From Macrostomum hystrix (lineage: Eukaryota > Platyhelminthes > Macrostomidae), in contig CATNEN010000025.1 of the NCBI GenBank assembly GCA_950097015.1, positions 8,916,001 to 8,980,000 on the forward strand: 64,000 nucleotides of DNA. The letters run 5' to 3'. The notes under the pieces are model-generated. The model was not told the DNA's origin, did not search any database, and was given only the letters and a program-made list of their open reading frames with translations. Of this stretch, positions 33,370-45,938 are shown one piece after another (positions within the stretch are counted from its first letter, which is position 1; each line of letters starts with the position of its first letter). The position numbers were made by a program, and so were the translations under genes.

Positions 33370-34931
33370 GAAAGAAAAATCTAAAGCCTGAGGACAGGTC
33401 GCTGACTAGCTATTGTAATTTGTAACAGAGTATGATGAGCTGACATTAATAATTGTATTCAGAAATGGACTACAAGTCAAAAAACTAAAAAATACCCAGC
33501 GGGAAAGCCTACCTCGAATCTAGCTGAATGTAACTCTAGTTTTTAGGATAGGCTTGAATTTTCTTTTTAGTGCACCAAAGATGCTTTTTGCATCAAAATC
33601 ATGCACCAAAAAATCGTTCAGTTTCAGAAAAATCGGCCAAACAAAATTTTAACTTAAAATAGCAAGAATAAGTCTAGTTATATTCTAGCTATATAGTGTC
33701 TGTCGTTTTTCGAGAAAACTATTTTTTGTTTTAAAATATTTTCATAGCACAGAATAACAAAACTTTACAATAATATTTTTGTTCTTACGCGAAACAAAGT
33801 CTGGGTTGTAAAATAGCAATCTCTTAATTAAGTATGATAATAAAAAAGAAAAAATTGAAACGTCTTACCATTGGTACAGTCCATTTTTTAACTTTTCTTG
33901 TGTTCTCGCGCGCCGACTAACTAGCAAGCCTACATTTTATACTATAGATTTGACTGGTTCCTTAGTCTCGCTTTTTTGTGGAAATTACCAAGGTACGGAA
34001 ATGTTAAAACCTCTATCAGAACGTTTACAACTCTTATGTGTTTCTTTCTCATTTTGAACTTTTTATTATTACTTATTTCGATACAGCAATATGTACAATA
34101 TAATGTTGTAGGTATTGCTAATGTAGCTATTTAGCTGGTCAATCAAAGCACTTTGCTGAGTTTTTTAATCAGAATATACATTTCAACTAGCTAAGCTAAT
34201 ATACAAATCAACGAAAATATACAAATCAGTTCCTTTAAAAGTATTTCGAGTTAGTGACGTGACATTTTTAAAAGAAATGTTTATTTAAATTGAACTATTT
34301 TAAGAAGATAGATTATAAATTGTATTAGGAATTTAAGGGATTTAGTTTCATTAATTTTAACTCTTCAAAAAATACACACAGTAGAAACTCGAATTATTTT
34401 ATGCATTGATCCCAGGAAGGAAGTATTAGAGCAAACAAAGAGCAGTTGCTAATATAGCTATCCAACCCTTTTCCTGAATTCAAAAGGAAATCAATAAAAT
34501 TATTTGAAATCTTTGAAAGTGAAATATCCAAACTTATTTTGTCAGAAGAGATAACCAGAAAAACAATTCTCTTTTAGCTTAGCATCATTTTATATAATTA
34601 ATATCTTTAATAACGCTTTTATATTCACGTTATTATGGAAATCAAATATAATTATTCATGTACAACTTAGTAGTCTAGCCTTTTCACTAGAATTCATGAT
34701 GCAATAATTATTGGAATCGGCATTCAGCCAGCCAAGAATTTAACCTTTTTTGGCCTCTCATTAAATGCATTAGGCAAACTCGTTTCTCGAATATTTAATA
34801 CCTTTAGAATAAAGGCACATTGTCGAAAATGTCAAGGTGTCTTGCGAGTAACATTTGGACTGTTTAGAAAAAAACACGACCAATTTTGGTTGAGGCATGC
34901 AGCCTGTAGAGCGACGTTCGACAGACAGACA

Positions 34932-35807
34932 GACAGACTTTAGAGATTTAGTATAGGTGGATGGATGGACTAGCAATTTTAGCCCCCTCTGGGCAGCGGA
35001 AACCGGATTTTGGGATCTATAAATTCCCCTCCTTTTTCAAGGTAGGCCTAAAGTACGCTAATAAACACATCAAAATATTTTTATGGTTTCATTTAGTGAC
35101 ACTAGATCGCAGCCAGCGAACCCGCTCGGACTCCATCATTTTTAAGTTATTAGCAGACCCAACTCTTATCTCTTATTCTAATTTTAAGCAATATTATTCA
35201 GACGATAAATATGTAAAAGTAATGTTACCCGGAGTTGAGACGTACTCTATACTCGTTTAGACTAGGAAACCATAAGCTAGCTTGAGAAACATTGCGAGCT
35301 GCCAGACAGAAAGTTCCCTATGAGAATAGATTATTTAGTAAGTGCAAAATTAAAGTGGAAAACGAGGTCCAGTTCTTATTCAAGTGCAGTTGGAATAGTT
35401 ATAGCTCATCACGTTCGAATTTCGATAAGGAAATTTCAGGGCGTGAAACTCCTAATTTCACGTCCCTAACAGCAGAAGAAAAATCTAACCACATATTGGC
35501 GGCACAAGACGACAGGGAAACCTCTGAAGCACTGGCAAACTACATCGTCAAGAAACATGTAAAATAAGATAAGCTGCCCTGAAGCAGCTAACATTTAAAT
35601 GGCAATCAGGACGATTTATGAATAGTTCTTCTTGTTCTTCGCTGAAATGGGGGCGAACCTTGCTTAAGGGGACATTGGTTCTATTCTTAAGAGGGGCATT
35701 GTTGGTTCTCTGCAATTGGGGGCATTGGTTTTCTGCTAAAGATGAATTATTTCTTACTAGTATCACTTACATTTACTAATTAGAGATTTGGTAAAGGTGG
35801 ATGGATG
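34932..35807 (+). mobile_element. Non-LTR retrotransposon 3' end fragment, unit C
   Basis: Copy of 10985-11865; the frame 35292-35567 keeps ENEVQFLFKC and ETSEALANYIVKK. Confidence 0.5.
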
Positions 35808-35980
35808 GATAGGTGGGTTTTTTTATTACTACTACTACTGTTGCGTAGTAGTATCGAAGTAATATCGAACTAGGCTTACTAGGAGAGCAATACAAGATGT
35901 ACTTTTATGAGGCACAAACTTTTGCATCCTAACATCATAAATCTAATTTTTGAATTCTGTTTCAGAACTGAAAGCTTAAC

Positions 35981-38900
35981 ATGACTACAAAGCTGAGCTC
36001 ATTAATCGTTATTTCTCTGCTGCTGATCGGTAAGTGAAGTGGCTTTTTAGTTGAGGTTACATAATGATATTGATTATTAATTATATTCGCTGATTACACT
36101 TGCCCGTTGGAGCTACATGTGCAACACAGCACAGCCGTAGCTATTGCGCGGCTCATCTGAAGGTAGCATGCAGCTGTTCAGTCCATGGACCGGGGGCCAC
36201 ACCTACCCTCAATTACCAGCTAGTACCCGTTTAACAGCTGGGTGAACTGAAGCAATGCTGAGTGAGTTGTCCTGCTAATGGACACGAATTGTTCCAGCGA
36301 AGGCGGAATCGAACCCCCGACCGTCAAGTCGATTAGTTTAAGAAAACCACTAGGCTACAAACCCTGATTTCATATAATTTTATTTAAAATCTGTACTATT
36401 TATTATTTATTAAACATTGTCAGATACTGGCAGGTCTTCCGATTGGCACTGCCTACACAACGCACGCTACGAAGACGGTGTCAAAATTGGAAATAAGTAC
36501 GCGGTTAGGGTGAGTAGTATGTTGCAAACGGCCTTTATCGACCAGAAGATAAGAAATCCTTAGATTAAAGGATTTTTATGTACTGAGTACGTAAGCGATG
36601 CCTTAAGAATAGCCAAGTAGGCGAGTTTTATTAGCACCCAGTTGTGTCAGATTTGCAGCCAATGACAATAGACAGCGCTTCCAAAGGCTGTGTGCCTGTA
36701 CGTGGACTGAAGAGGCCGCGACTCCCCACAAAAATTTTTACCTAAGCTAATATGCTGGCACTAGTTACATAGATGGCTGAATGTGAAGAAAATGCTATTT
36801 AAACGACTTGCTCAACCTCCAAGACACATTTAGCTTCTATTCGTGCGGTTCTATCCAGTCAGCTGCAAGGAGCCAGGATAAAATAAAGCTGCGTCTGCTG
36901 TTTCAGGTGATGACGTATGTCCGAGGTGATCCGGGCTATAGGAAGAACCTGGAGTGCGGGTATCTTCTGAACGCGATCAACTATGACCAGCCCAGACAGA
37001 TGTACATTGACGTGCCCGTGGTGGACTTTGACAACAATACTGACCCGTTTTGCAACAAAACCGACGTGTTCAGCTTCTGGCATAAGTACAACGAGAGTGA
37101 GTGGTTTGGCTTAAGATAAAAGTTTCCTCTAAGTTTTCTCTCAATCCTCGACAATTCAACACTCCTATCAAGGAGAAATCATTTATAGTAATTCAAAACT
37201 AAAACTCCGAGGTACTGAGTAATTTCGTCGGCTTTCGCCTAAAATTAAAATTTTAACGTAAAAGTACAAGCAGGCAATGTGTGACTTTTTATTAAGGAAA
37301 ATGTGGTGCTTTCGTTTTGGCTTTACGAGTGTAATTTTATTACTCTATAAATATTGCGAACATCTCTTTAATTATTATTGAGTATTCACAACAGCTGCTA
37401 TCAGCCGACTGCACACATTTCAGCTGATTCGCGGCAGGAGTCCTGGTGCAGTAAATCGTCCGTGTCACGCAGTTTCCGATTATTGCCGTTCAGGCAGCAA
37501 ATAATCAACTTGTGGGACTCGTGAGTAGCACTGCAGCTTCTTACTGAGCTCTCTTATGAGAATGCGAGTTGAGACCCTGCTGCCTCACTTACCACTTCAC
37601 TCTGCAGGTCGTACTACCTGACTGCGCAATTCCGGTCTGACAATGAGCAAGTCCGCTCAGATGCCAAGGGATTGCAGTTGGATGCGTGGGTGGTGCACCC
37701 AAAATTTTGCCACTTGAAAATGTTGGATCTCGATAACTACTGCTACCTGGTCACTCCTGAGAATGTGTCGCTAGCTCAATCCAATCAGGTTGGAAAACTC
37801 TTCCTCGGCAACTTTTTCACTGTCCGAGGCGCCTCTTCTGGCCGGGATATCTTAGACTTTCTGCGCAGATTCTCTGAGAGAAGTACGCATTTCTTTTTCG
37901 AATTTCTAATGAGGACATTTTTGCTCAATTGTGCTCAATCTTGTCACCTCTTTGCGCTTCCCTCAGACAAAGCCAGGGAAGACGAGTATCCTTTCGAGTC
38001 GCCACTGGCCCTGACTAATCTCAGACTGTGGACCGGCTACTTTGTGAACGAATCCTCCTTCAGCGAGGAGGACCCGGTCATGTTTTACTCAGATCCGATA
38101 GACGACTGCATTGTCAAGCAAGTGAAAGTGTGAGTGCTGCTTCTCTATCCCGAGTCTAGTCTAAAGGATATTGTAAATATCATATGGTTTAGAATGTCAA
38201 TTATTCGATTTCAGGACTCGTGAGATTTTGACCGGCTGTAATAAAAACCCAGCGCCTGTAGCCCTTAATTGGCTTAGCAACGGCAGCGTGCATTTTTGCT
38301 GTGTGCCAGGCAACGATTCGATGCCAGCTCTGATCCAGTTCAGCCAGATTCCTAAAACCAAGGGCGACCTGCACCCGCAGCTGTTCCGCACCTGCGACAT
38401 CGCGCCGCCAACAACGACAACTACAGCGCCGCCAACAACGACTACGACTCCGGAACCAACGACAACTACAGCGCCGCCAACAACGACTACGACTCCGGAA
38501 CCAACGACAACTACAGCGCCGCCAACAGCGACCACGACTCCGGAACCAACGACAACTACAGCGCCGCCAACAACGACTACGACTCCGGAACCAACGACAA
38601 CTACAGCGCCGCCAACAACGACTACGACTCCGGAACCAACGACAACTACAGCGCCGCCAACAACGACTACGACTCCGGAACCAACGACAACTACAGCGCC
38701 GCCAACAACGACTACGACTCCGGAACCAACGACAACTACAGCGCCGCCAACAACGACTACGACTCCGGAACCAACGACAACTACAGCGCCGCCAACAACG
38801 ACTACGACTCCGGAACCAACGACAACTACAGCGCCGCCAACAACGACTACGACTCCGGAACCAACGACAACTACAGCGCCGCCAACAACGACTACGACTC

Positions 38901-39868
38901 CGGAACCAACGACAACTACAGCGCCGCCAACAACGACTACGACTCCGGAACCAACGACAACTACAGCGCCGCCAACAACGACTACGACTCCGGAACCAAC
39001 GACAACTACAGCGCCGCCAACAACGACTACGACTCCGGAACCAACGACAACTACAGCGCCGCCAACAACGACTACGACTCCGGAACCAACGACAACTACA
39101 GCGCCGCCAACAACGACTACGACTCCGGAACCAACGAAAACTACAGCGCCGCAAACAACGACTACGACTCCGGAACCAACGACAACTACAGCGCCGCCAA
39201 CAACGACTACGACTCCGGAACCAACGACAACTACAGCGCCGCCAACAACGACTACGACTCCGGAACCAACGACAACTACAGCGCCGCCAACAACGACTAC
39301 GACTCCGGAACCAACGACAACTACAGCGCCGCCAACAACGACTACGACTCCGGAACCAACGACAACTACAGCGCCGCCAACAACGACTACGACTCCGGAA
39401 CCAACGACAACTACAGCGCCGCCAACAACGACTACGACTCCGGAACCAACGAAAACTACAGCGCCGCAAACAACGACTACGACTCCGGAACCAACGACAA
39501 CTACAGCGCCGCCAACAACGACTACGACTCCGGAACCAACGACAACTAATGCGCCGCCAACAACGACTACGACTCCGGAACCAACGACAACTACAGCGCC
39601 GCCAACAACGACTACGACTCCGGAACCAACGAAAACTACAGCGCCGCAAACAACGACTACGACTCCGGAACCAACGACAACTACAGCGCCGCCAACAACG
39701 ACTACGACTCCGGAACCAACGACAACTACAGCGCCGCCAACAACGACTACGACTCCGGAACCAACGACAACTACAGCGCCGCCACCAATCAGAGCAGTGC
39801 CGTCAGCGGCAATACTATCATTATTATTGATTTTGTTGTTGCCCTTGTTATCATCGTGGCTATTGTGA
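35981..39868 (+). CDS. CUB-domain, mucin-stalk surface protein (unit C paralogue, 837 aa)
   Basis: Exons 35981-36029, 36424-36509, 36907-37096, 37424-37520, 37608-37882, 37967-38129, 38215-39868; same phases as the unit B gene and total length divisible by three. Exons 2-5 differ strongly from unit B. By eye the replacements are 14 of 29 residues in exon 2, 7 in exon 3, 4 in exon 4, 8 in exon 5 and 2 in exon 6, with only about five silent changes. Each ectodomain Cys is kept. For example, KNLECTWTLKA is KNLECGYLLNA here and LDVQVLDPDYC is LDAWVVHPKFC. The non-repeat part of exon 7, and the GPI-like and alternative transmembrane tails, are unchanged. The frame is intact, so both copies are probably expressed and folded. 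Confidence 0.75.
36084..36363 (-). mobile_element. tRNA-derived SINE (family 1) in CUB/mucin intron 1, unit C
   Basis: The duplicate of the SINE at 12138-12418 with a few substitutions. It marks this intron as shared by descent while neighbouring exon 2 is highly diverged. Confidence 0.75.
38402..39788 (+). repeat. 45-bp coding minisatellite (mucin stalk), unit C
   Basis: About 31 units. KTTAPQ variants occur three times (near 39136, 39451 and 39630) and a TTTNAPP variant once. All remain in frame. Confidence 0.95.
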
Positions 39869-39994
39869 TCGGTGTCGTTGTCTACTTTAGTCGTCAAAGA
39901 GGACAGCAGCCGCCATCAACTAATGGGGACTAGCCGCCACTGCGGGGTAATCAGAAGGAGAAAAAGGCCAGAAGCCGCTACTGGGGACGAACAC

Positions 39995-40436
39995 TCGGGA
40001 TTTCAAAAGCGATAGAAACGCTGTGGCTAAGAGTGTCGGCTTGACTGTGGACAATGTCGAAGGCACTTTCTGAAGTCTGTTTGGTGGGCGCTTTTACTCA
40101 TAATTTTGCATTGGCTAACAGCGTTGCTTAATTTTGTTTTGTTTATAAAGACAGAAATGTTTTTACGATCGCTTATTTCCGGTCTGCGAAGGAAGGAAAA
40201 CCGGAATTGTCATTTTTCTGTTTTCATTTGAAATCTAAAATAATCTGTAATGCATGCTGAAGAAGCAGAAGTGCCCCATTGTCAGTCGACCTTTCGAACC
40301 CCCGCGCGTGCGCGTATCTAGCTTGTAATTGCGATCCCCGCGACCCAGTTCCTGTATTCCCATGTTTTACTTCTCTGTTTAGTAGTAATTGGTGATGGAG
40401 CTAATGATATATAGATAAGGTTCCGCAATTAAATTT
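39995..40436 (+). repeat. Dispersed repeat R2, right copy, unit C
   Basis: Matches 16018-16462. Confidence 0.8.
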
Positions 40437-40966
40437 ATATTTCCCGAACATAGAATCCTTTTCCCCGGATTCCTATGATTCGAAATCCCCCATCCCCGGA
40501 TCATTAATTGGTTAACTTGACTTGCTACATATCGAATTAAAGTAAGGATGCGAGAGGAAGCAGTCTATCTATTTGTGTGGTTATTATTATCATTAGTTAG
40601 AGGTTAGGATATAATTCTCCATCCTCAATACCGTTTTCTGATTGTTAGTTGTTAGATTGTTTCGTAATTGATTGTAGTAATTTGTCTGCAGCAATATATT
40701 TGAAGCAATACCTGTCTTTAATTTCACTATTCTAATTATACGTTCCTTAAATATTTGGGCTTAAGTTATTATTGTAGTGTCTGTTATTAATGCTTCTGAT
40801 GACAGCTGTTGTATCTTAAATAACTGACGCAACGGAGATTCAGATTTGTTAGACTTAGAGTAATAAGGAAAACACGCCGATAGGCGGCACTCGGCAGGCA
40901 GACGAATAGGAGTGTGTATTTGATATATTATAGCAATAGCCGTACGATATACGCATGAGTGCAGAG

Positions 40967-41109
40967 GTCGGGGCTTTTATTTATAGGCCCAAAGGCGTGT
41001 GGAGAGAGCATTCTAGAAAGTTACTAAAAATAGACTACACGGGAAAGTTCTGGAACCAGTGATGGACTTAACGCCTTACGACAAAGAATAGAAATTTCTG
41101 GAAAGTTCC
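40967..41109 (-). promoter_or_regulatory. Heat-shock-element cluster with TATA box, unit C
   Basis: All three pentamer groups and the TATA motif of 16990-17132 are preserved base for base as far as I can read (seven-pentamer core at 41042-41056 and 41090-41109). Confidence 0.65.
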
Positions 41110-41569
41110 CGGGAATTACAGCAACAATAGTCTCAACAGCTGCAGCGACCCTTTTGACCCTTTCGGCCAATCGGCAATTTATTGGCCGATTTATAATATT
41201 TGTGAAGTTAAAATAGGAGGCCGCATCAAGAAAAAGATGTAGCTAGTTTAACCTGTCCTCAGGTGACGGCAATTCTTTCGGACTGTTCTAGACCTAGTGC
41301 CACGGCCATAGTATTCGCTATACCATTATCTTAGTTCCTTTCGGCTTAGGCTCTATAGGTTCTTTAGGTTCTCAGTGCAGCTTTTTCGAAACAGTTGCAA
41401 CTAGTTAGCTGATTTAAAAGTAATTAAGCTAGTCATTTTGATCAAATCAAAATGCAAAAGTACTGAGAACACGTCTAGTCCTTTATAAAGCTGAGCTGCG
41501 GAGCATGCTCCATTTTATCTAAGATTGCAATCTCTGCTTGAACAAACACATGGGCAACGTTGCGAACAC

Positions 41570-41600
41570 GTTGTCGGAACCAACGAGAATCCGGAAAAAG
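41570..41600. other. 3.65 kb deletion junction with filler
   Basis: After gttgtcgg (unit B 17597) comes filler aaccaacgagaatccgg, then aaaaagtaccctaaaag, which is unit B 21246 onward. The joined right side is the last 34 bp of the hAT element, so unit C lost the DNA between. The stretch cggaaccaacga at the junction equals part of the 45-bp mucin repeat, about 1.8 kb upstream. Confidence 0.8.
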
Positions 41601-41779
41601 TACCCTAAAAGTAACATTGCCCAGCACTGTATGCTATATTTATGCCAGTTAGGCTTCTCCCTTTCCACTTTAGGGTAGCATTCATTAACAGTAGGCAATG
41701 TTATACATTGTTTTGCTTAATTATTTTTTAACCTGATTCGAACTCATGTGACCACATTAGTGTGTAGTATGATGTGGCA

Positions 41780-43858
41780 AGGGTCACACACATGCTGATA
41801 TAGCTTTTGCGCCTTTGCGACCGCCCTGGGATCAGCGCAGGCGCCGGACTACAGCAGAATCAGCTCAGCCATCGCCACTGCCGCTGCCAAGACTCTGCCG
41901 CTTATGGAACCCGCGTCACGGCAACTTCCAGTTTGGGCGAGCGACCCGGAGGTCCGTGAGGCCCGCCGCACTGTCGAGCAGCTGCGGCGAGCCAGGCGAC
42001 CGATATCCGATGCCGAGAAGGCCCTGGCAGACGCCTACGCAAGTCGACAGAAAGCCGCTGTTGACGACGCGATCCGGGCTGTCACCTCTGTCGGGCCTGA
42101 ACGGCAGAGCAGGGTCGTCTGGCCGGTCGTGAACGCCCTCACCGGTCGCAAAAAGAAGGCGGCGCTCAACCCGGCTGGCGACACTGCCGAGGAGCGCAGA
42201 AACGAGCTGCATACCTTCTTCGCCGCCGTCGACTCTGCCGAACGAGATGCCGCTGCCCCCCCGAGGTGGCGCTACCGCGGCAGGAGGACTTCGACACCAG
42301 TCCAGTGACCAGCACGGACATCGTGGAGTTCGCCCGCAGGGCACCGCGCCCCCGGTCCGGATGAGGTCCCCGTCGAGGCGCTGCGGGTCACAAGGGTTGC
42401 CACCGAGGTGGCCCGCGTGATGAACGGCGTCCTGGCGGGAGGCCCTGCGCCCCGCGAGTGGACCCAGGCCACCATCGTCGGCATCCCGAAGAAGCCCGGC
42501 ACTACGCGGAATGAGGAGCATCGCGGGATCTCGCTCATGTCCTGTGCCGCGAAGCTGTTCAACCGGGTGCTGTTAGCACGGTTACAGCCTGTGCTGGACT
42601 CGTTTCTGCGGTACGAGCAGAACGGGTTCCGGCACGGTGACTCAGATCCTGGCCCTCCACCGCATCATCGAGGAGGCGCGCATCCACCAGTCAAGCCTTG
42701 TCGTCATCTTTGTTTACTTTCTCAAGGCTTTCGACTCGGTGGCCCGCGGCGCGCTGCCTCACGTACTCCGTGCCTACAACATACCGCAGCAGCTGATCTC
42801 CGCCATCATCGCGCTGTATCAGGACACAACCGCTGTGTTAGCGACGCCAGACGGACCGTCGGACCAGTTCAGCACTACCTCCGGAGTGCTGCAGGGTGAC
42901 ACTCTGGTGCCCTTTCTCTTCGTGCTGGTGATGGACTGGGTGCTCAGGACCGGCCTGCCGACTGCAGAGGACGGTTTTCTGCTTCAAAGGCGCACTAGTC
43001 GACGGCACCCGAAGAAGAAGCTGTCTGTCCTCAGCTACGCGGACGACCTGCCCCGCTGTCTACGACGGCCGAAGGCGCCCAACGGCTGCTGGATGGCCTG
43101 ACTGCGGCGGCGGCGAGGGTCGGCCTCGCTATCAACGCCATGAACACCGAGGTGCTGACGGTGCCGCATAACCTACCTGCCGAGATTCGACTACAAGACG
43201 GTGACGGCCCGGGACCGGGCTCCCGAAGTGCCGTCAGTTCGTCTACCTCGGCGGACTGGTGCCTGACGTGGGCGACGACCTGGCGAGACGGTGCGGCAAG
43301 GCCTGGGCCGCCTTCCGTTCTGTGCGGGCGGTGCTGCTCTCCGAGGCCCTGTCGAACGGCGCCAGGTCCCAGCTGTTCCAGGCGGTTGTCGAGACCGCCC
43401 TGTTGTACAATGCTGAGACCTGGACGATGACCGGGGCGCTCGAGGCGCAGCTCGACGCGGCGCATGCGGCCCTAGTTCGCGCCTCTTTCGGTGCCCGACG
43501 CGGCCCTGGCAGCCGATTCCCTCTACCAGCGTGCGTGCCTAACTCGGCCTTCTGTCCTGCTGAGTCAGCGGCGCCTGTGTCAGGCCGGGCATGTCTTCCG
43601 GGCCGAAGCCTACTGCCCAGAGCCGCTGCAGGATGTCCTGCTGCGGACATCGCAGGGACCGCGCAGGCGCGGCCTGGGTCAATCAGCCCGCTATGTCGAC
43701 CGTCTTTTTGAAGACGCCCGAGCACCCAGCCAGGCGGCCGGCGTGAAGTATGTCAGAGACGCGCGAAACTCTGAAACGCGCGATTTGACGCCCCCCCTCT
43801 TGGCCACTTTTGTGTTCGGCTTGGGCGTAACTATTATTATTATTATTATTATTATAGC
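41780..43858 (+). mobile_element. 5'-truncated non-LTR retrotransposon, unit C
   Basis: Copy of 21440-23520 with the same motifs and frameshifts, plus small indels. One change alters the RT motif from VDFLKAF to VYFLKAF, replacing a catalytic-site Asp, and a 4-bp loss near 43511 shifts the tail frame. Clearly inactive. Confidence 0.85.
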
Positions 43859-44130
43859 TTTGCAAGGTTTTAAGCACAGATTCTATATTATCTAGATGCG
43901 CCACTGCAGCAATTTCTAATGCATTCAGTTGCCGCTTTCAATGCCTCTGCGAAAAACCCAGGGTTTATACCACAGACATTTTACGCTGCTGCAGTCAAGC
44001 GGCAGCCATGATCACAGATTCTATATTATATTATATTAGCCATGATCGTCTCTCACTTGCAAGCAGAGCTGCAGCTTTTAAGGTTGGCACAGCGCAATCC
44101 TCCACAACTGATTACGAACACCAACCAGTG

Positions 44131-44478
44131 ATGAGCGGGCATCGCTGCTGCACTGCTGCTTGTGATTCGAGGGAGAACACGCCAGTTTCACAACACGGCT
44201 TCGCTGTGCACCTGCATCAGTTTCCGAGCGATGATGAGGTGGCAGCGCAATGGATTCGAGTGCTAGAGCTCCAGAATATGGATGTGCAGACTGCGCGAAG
44301 CCGTAGGCTGAAGGTTTGCAGCCTGCACTTTAAGGACTCGGACTACCCCATCGCACCACGTGACAGGCGCTCGGCTCGGTTGAGGAAAGACGCCGTTCCA
44401 TGGCCTGCAACTTTCCCTCCGCGATTCAGTCAGTCGTCATTCCCTCAGTCATTCAGCCAGAATTGGTCTATGACCTAA
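44131..44478 (+). CDS. THAP-domain protein, unit C copy (115 aa)
   Basis: Same protein as the unit B copy except Thr for Ala next to a zinc ligand (RCCTAAC against RCCAAAC). The C2CH residues and AVPWP remain. All three copies keep the frame open over the finger. Confidence 0.7.
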   Translation: MSGHRCCTAACDSRENTPVSQHGFAVHLHQFPSDDEVAAQWIRVLELQNMDVQTARSRRLKVCSLHFKDSDYPIAPRDRRSARLRKDAVPWPATFPPRFSQSSFPQSFSQNWSMT

Positions 44479-45251
44479 ACCGAATTGTTGAGTTCACACC
44501 TCAGCAGAGTTCAAACTACAGAGGGTGTCCGCAAAGCACAGAACTTACAGAACTTATTGGTAAGTTCTGTTCTTGTAGGTATCGAATTTTTACTAATTAG
44601 CGCACGTACATACGATTTAAGACATCATGAGAAAAAAATTAAACGTTGGGCTGGTTTTCAGTAGATAATGCATCGTTGATTTAGCTCGTAAAGCAATAAT
44701 ATTTAACGTCAAGAAGCAGACAGACATAATAAAACAAACGCGCAGGATAAGTATTGGAAAAATTCTCTGAATGGGTATAGCAAATAATATAATTCAGTTG
44801 GTAAAAATAACAGTGTGCTGCAATGAAGGTGTTGCAGTCAGTTCAGTTCAGGAGCTGTTTGTCCGTATCTGCATTGCAATCAATTAATAATTTCCGGGTT
44901 TGTTAGAAAAGAGTCAGATCCTAATCCTAACGAGGTAATGACACTCGCTCACAAAAGAACTATTAATTAAAATAATGTGATATAAAAATTCTATGTTTTA
45001 AAAGCACAAGCGATTAAAATAGTATATTTCAAGACATTCTTGCAGTTTAGGGAGTAAATAAGTTAAAATGAAGCATTATAGTTAAACGATTCGAACATTA
45101 CATCAACCTTACATATGAACACTTGTAGCACATTGGAAACACTTTAGGCGATAGTACATTCATAGTAAGCTTCTTATAGTACGAGTAGTTTCATCAGGGA
45201 TCGAGAGAAATCACAAAACTCAGTCTTGCAATTCGATTGCCTGTAATAGAA

Positions 45252-45259
45252 GGTAATGA
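45252..45259. other. Empty target site of the Merlin-like element, unit C
   Basis: Single GGTAATGA followed directly by acattagtatag, where units A and B have the 472-bp element bracketed by two copies. This fixes the ends of the element exactly. Confidence 0.9.
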
Positions 45260-45938
45260 ACATTAGTATAGAATGAAAACTGTCTCGCAATCCTTGGAAA
45301 ATGTTTAAATTTTACATTTTCCTAGAATTATAAATCCGATTCTCAGCGATCTGCAGTTAAAAATTTTCGAATTACTGATAGGCATCGTTAAGAAATAGTA
45401 ACTTCGCTATAATTGAAGTGCGTCAAAGTTATTCGTTAAATATTTCCGATTGACGTAAGTTTAATTATAGGTAATTGTTACCAATTCTTTCTACTTAGTG
45501 TTAATCGCTAAATAAAATGCGCAAGTCATTCTTTAAATTCTAAAATATTCTAAAAATGTATGACAATACTCTCCGTTACTAACGCTTAATAAATGACATA
45601 CAAAAATTTAATTCTATGTTGAAAATTAATAAAATTAAATATTTATTTATTATGAAAATTATAATTTACTAAAGATTAGACTAAAATATTTACAATTAAT
45701 GGGCTTTTAATATAAACTTAAGTTTTGTTTATTTTTAAACGATTTTACCCGCCAATGTCCTGAAAATGAAGCGAGGTATGTTGCCCTGCTCCTCGAGTTG
45801 GGCTCCAGCTAAGTAAGAAAACTATACTCATACTCATGAGAAGATAAAAACATGAATTAGCTTCCCAAACGGAAATCCTAAATGAATGTCAGTGCCAGTC
45901 CTCGACAAGGTGGCAGGTGTTCAATGTGTTCTTCATCT

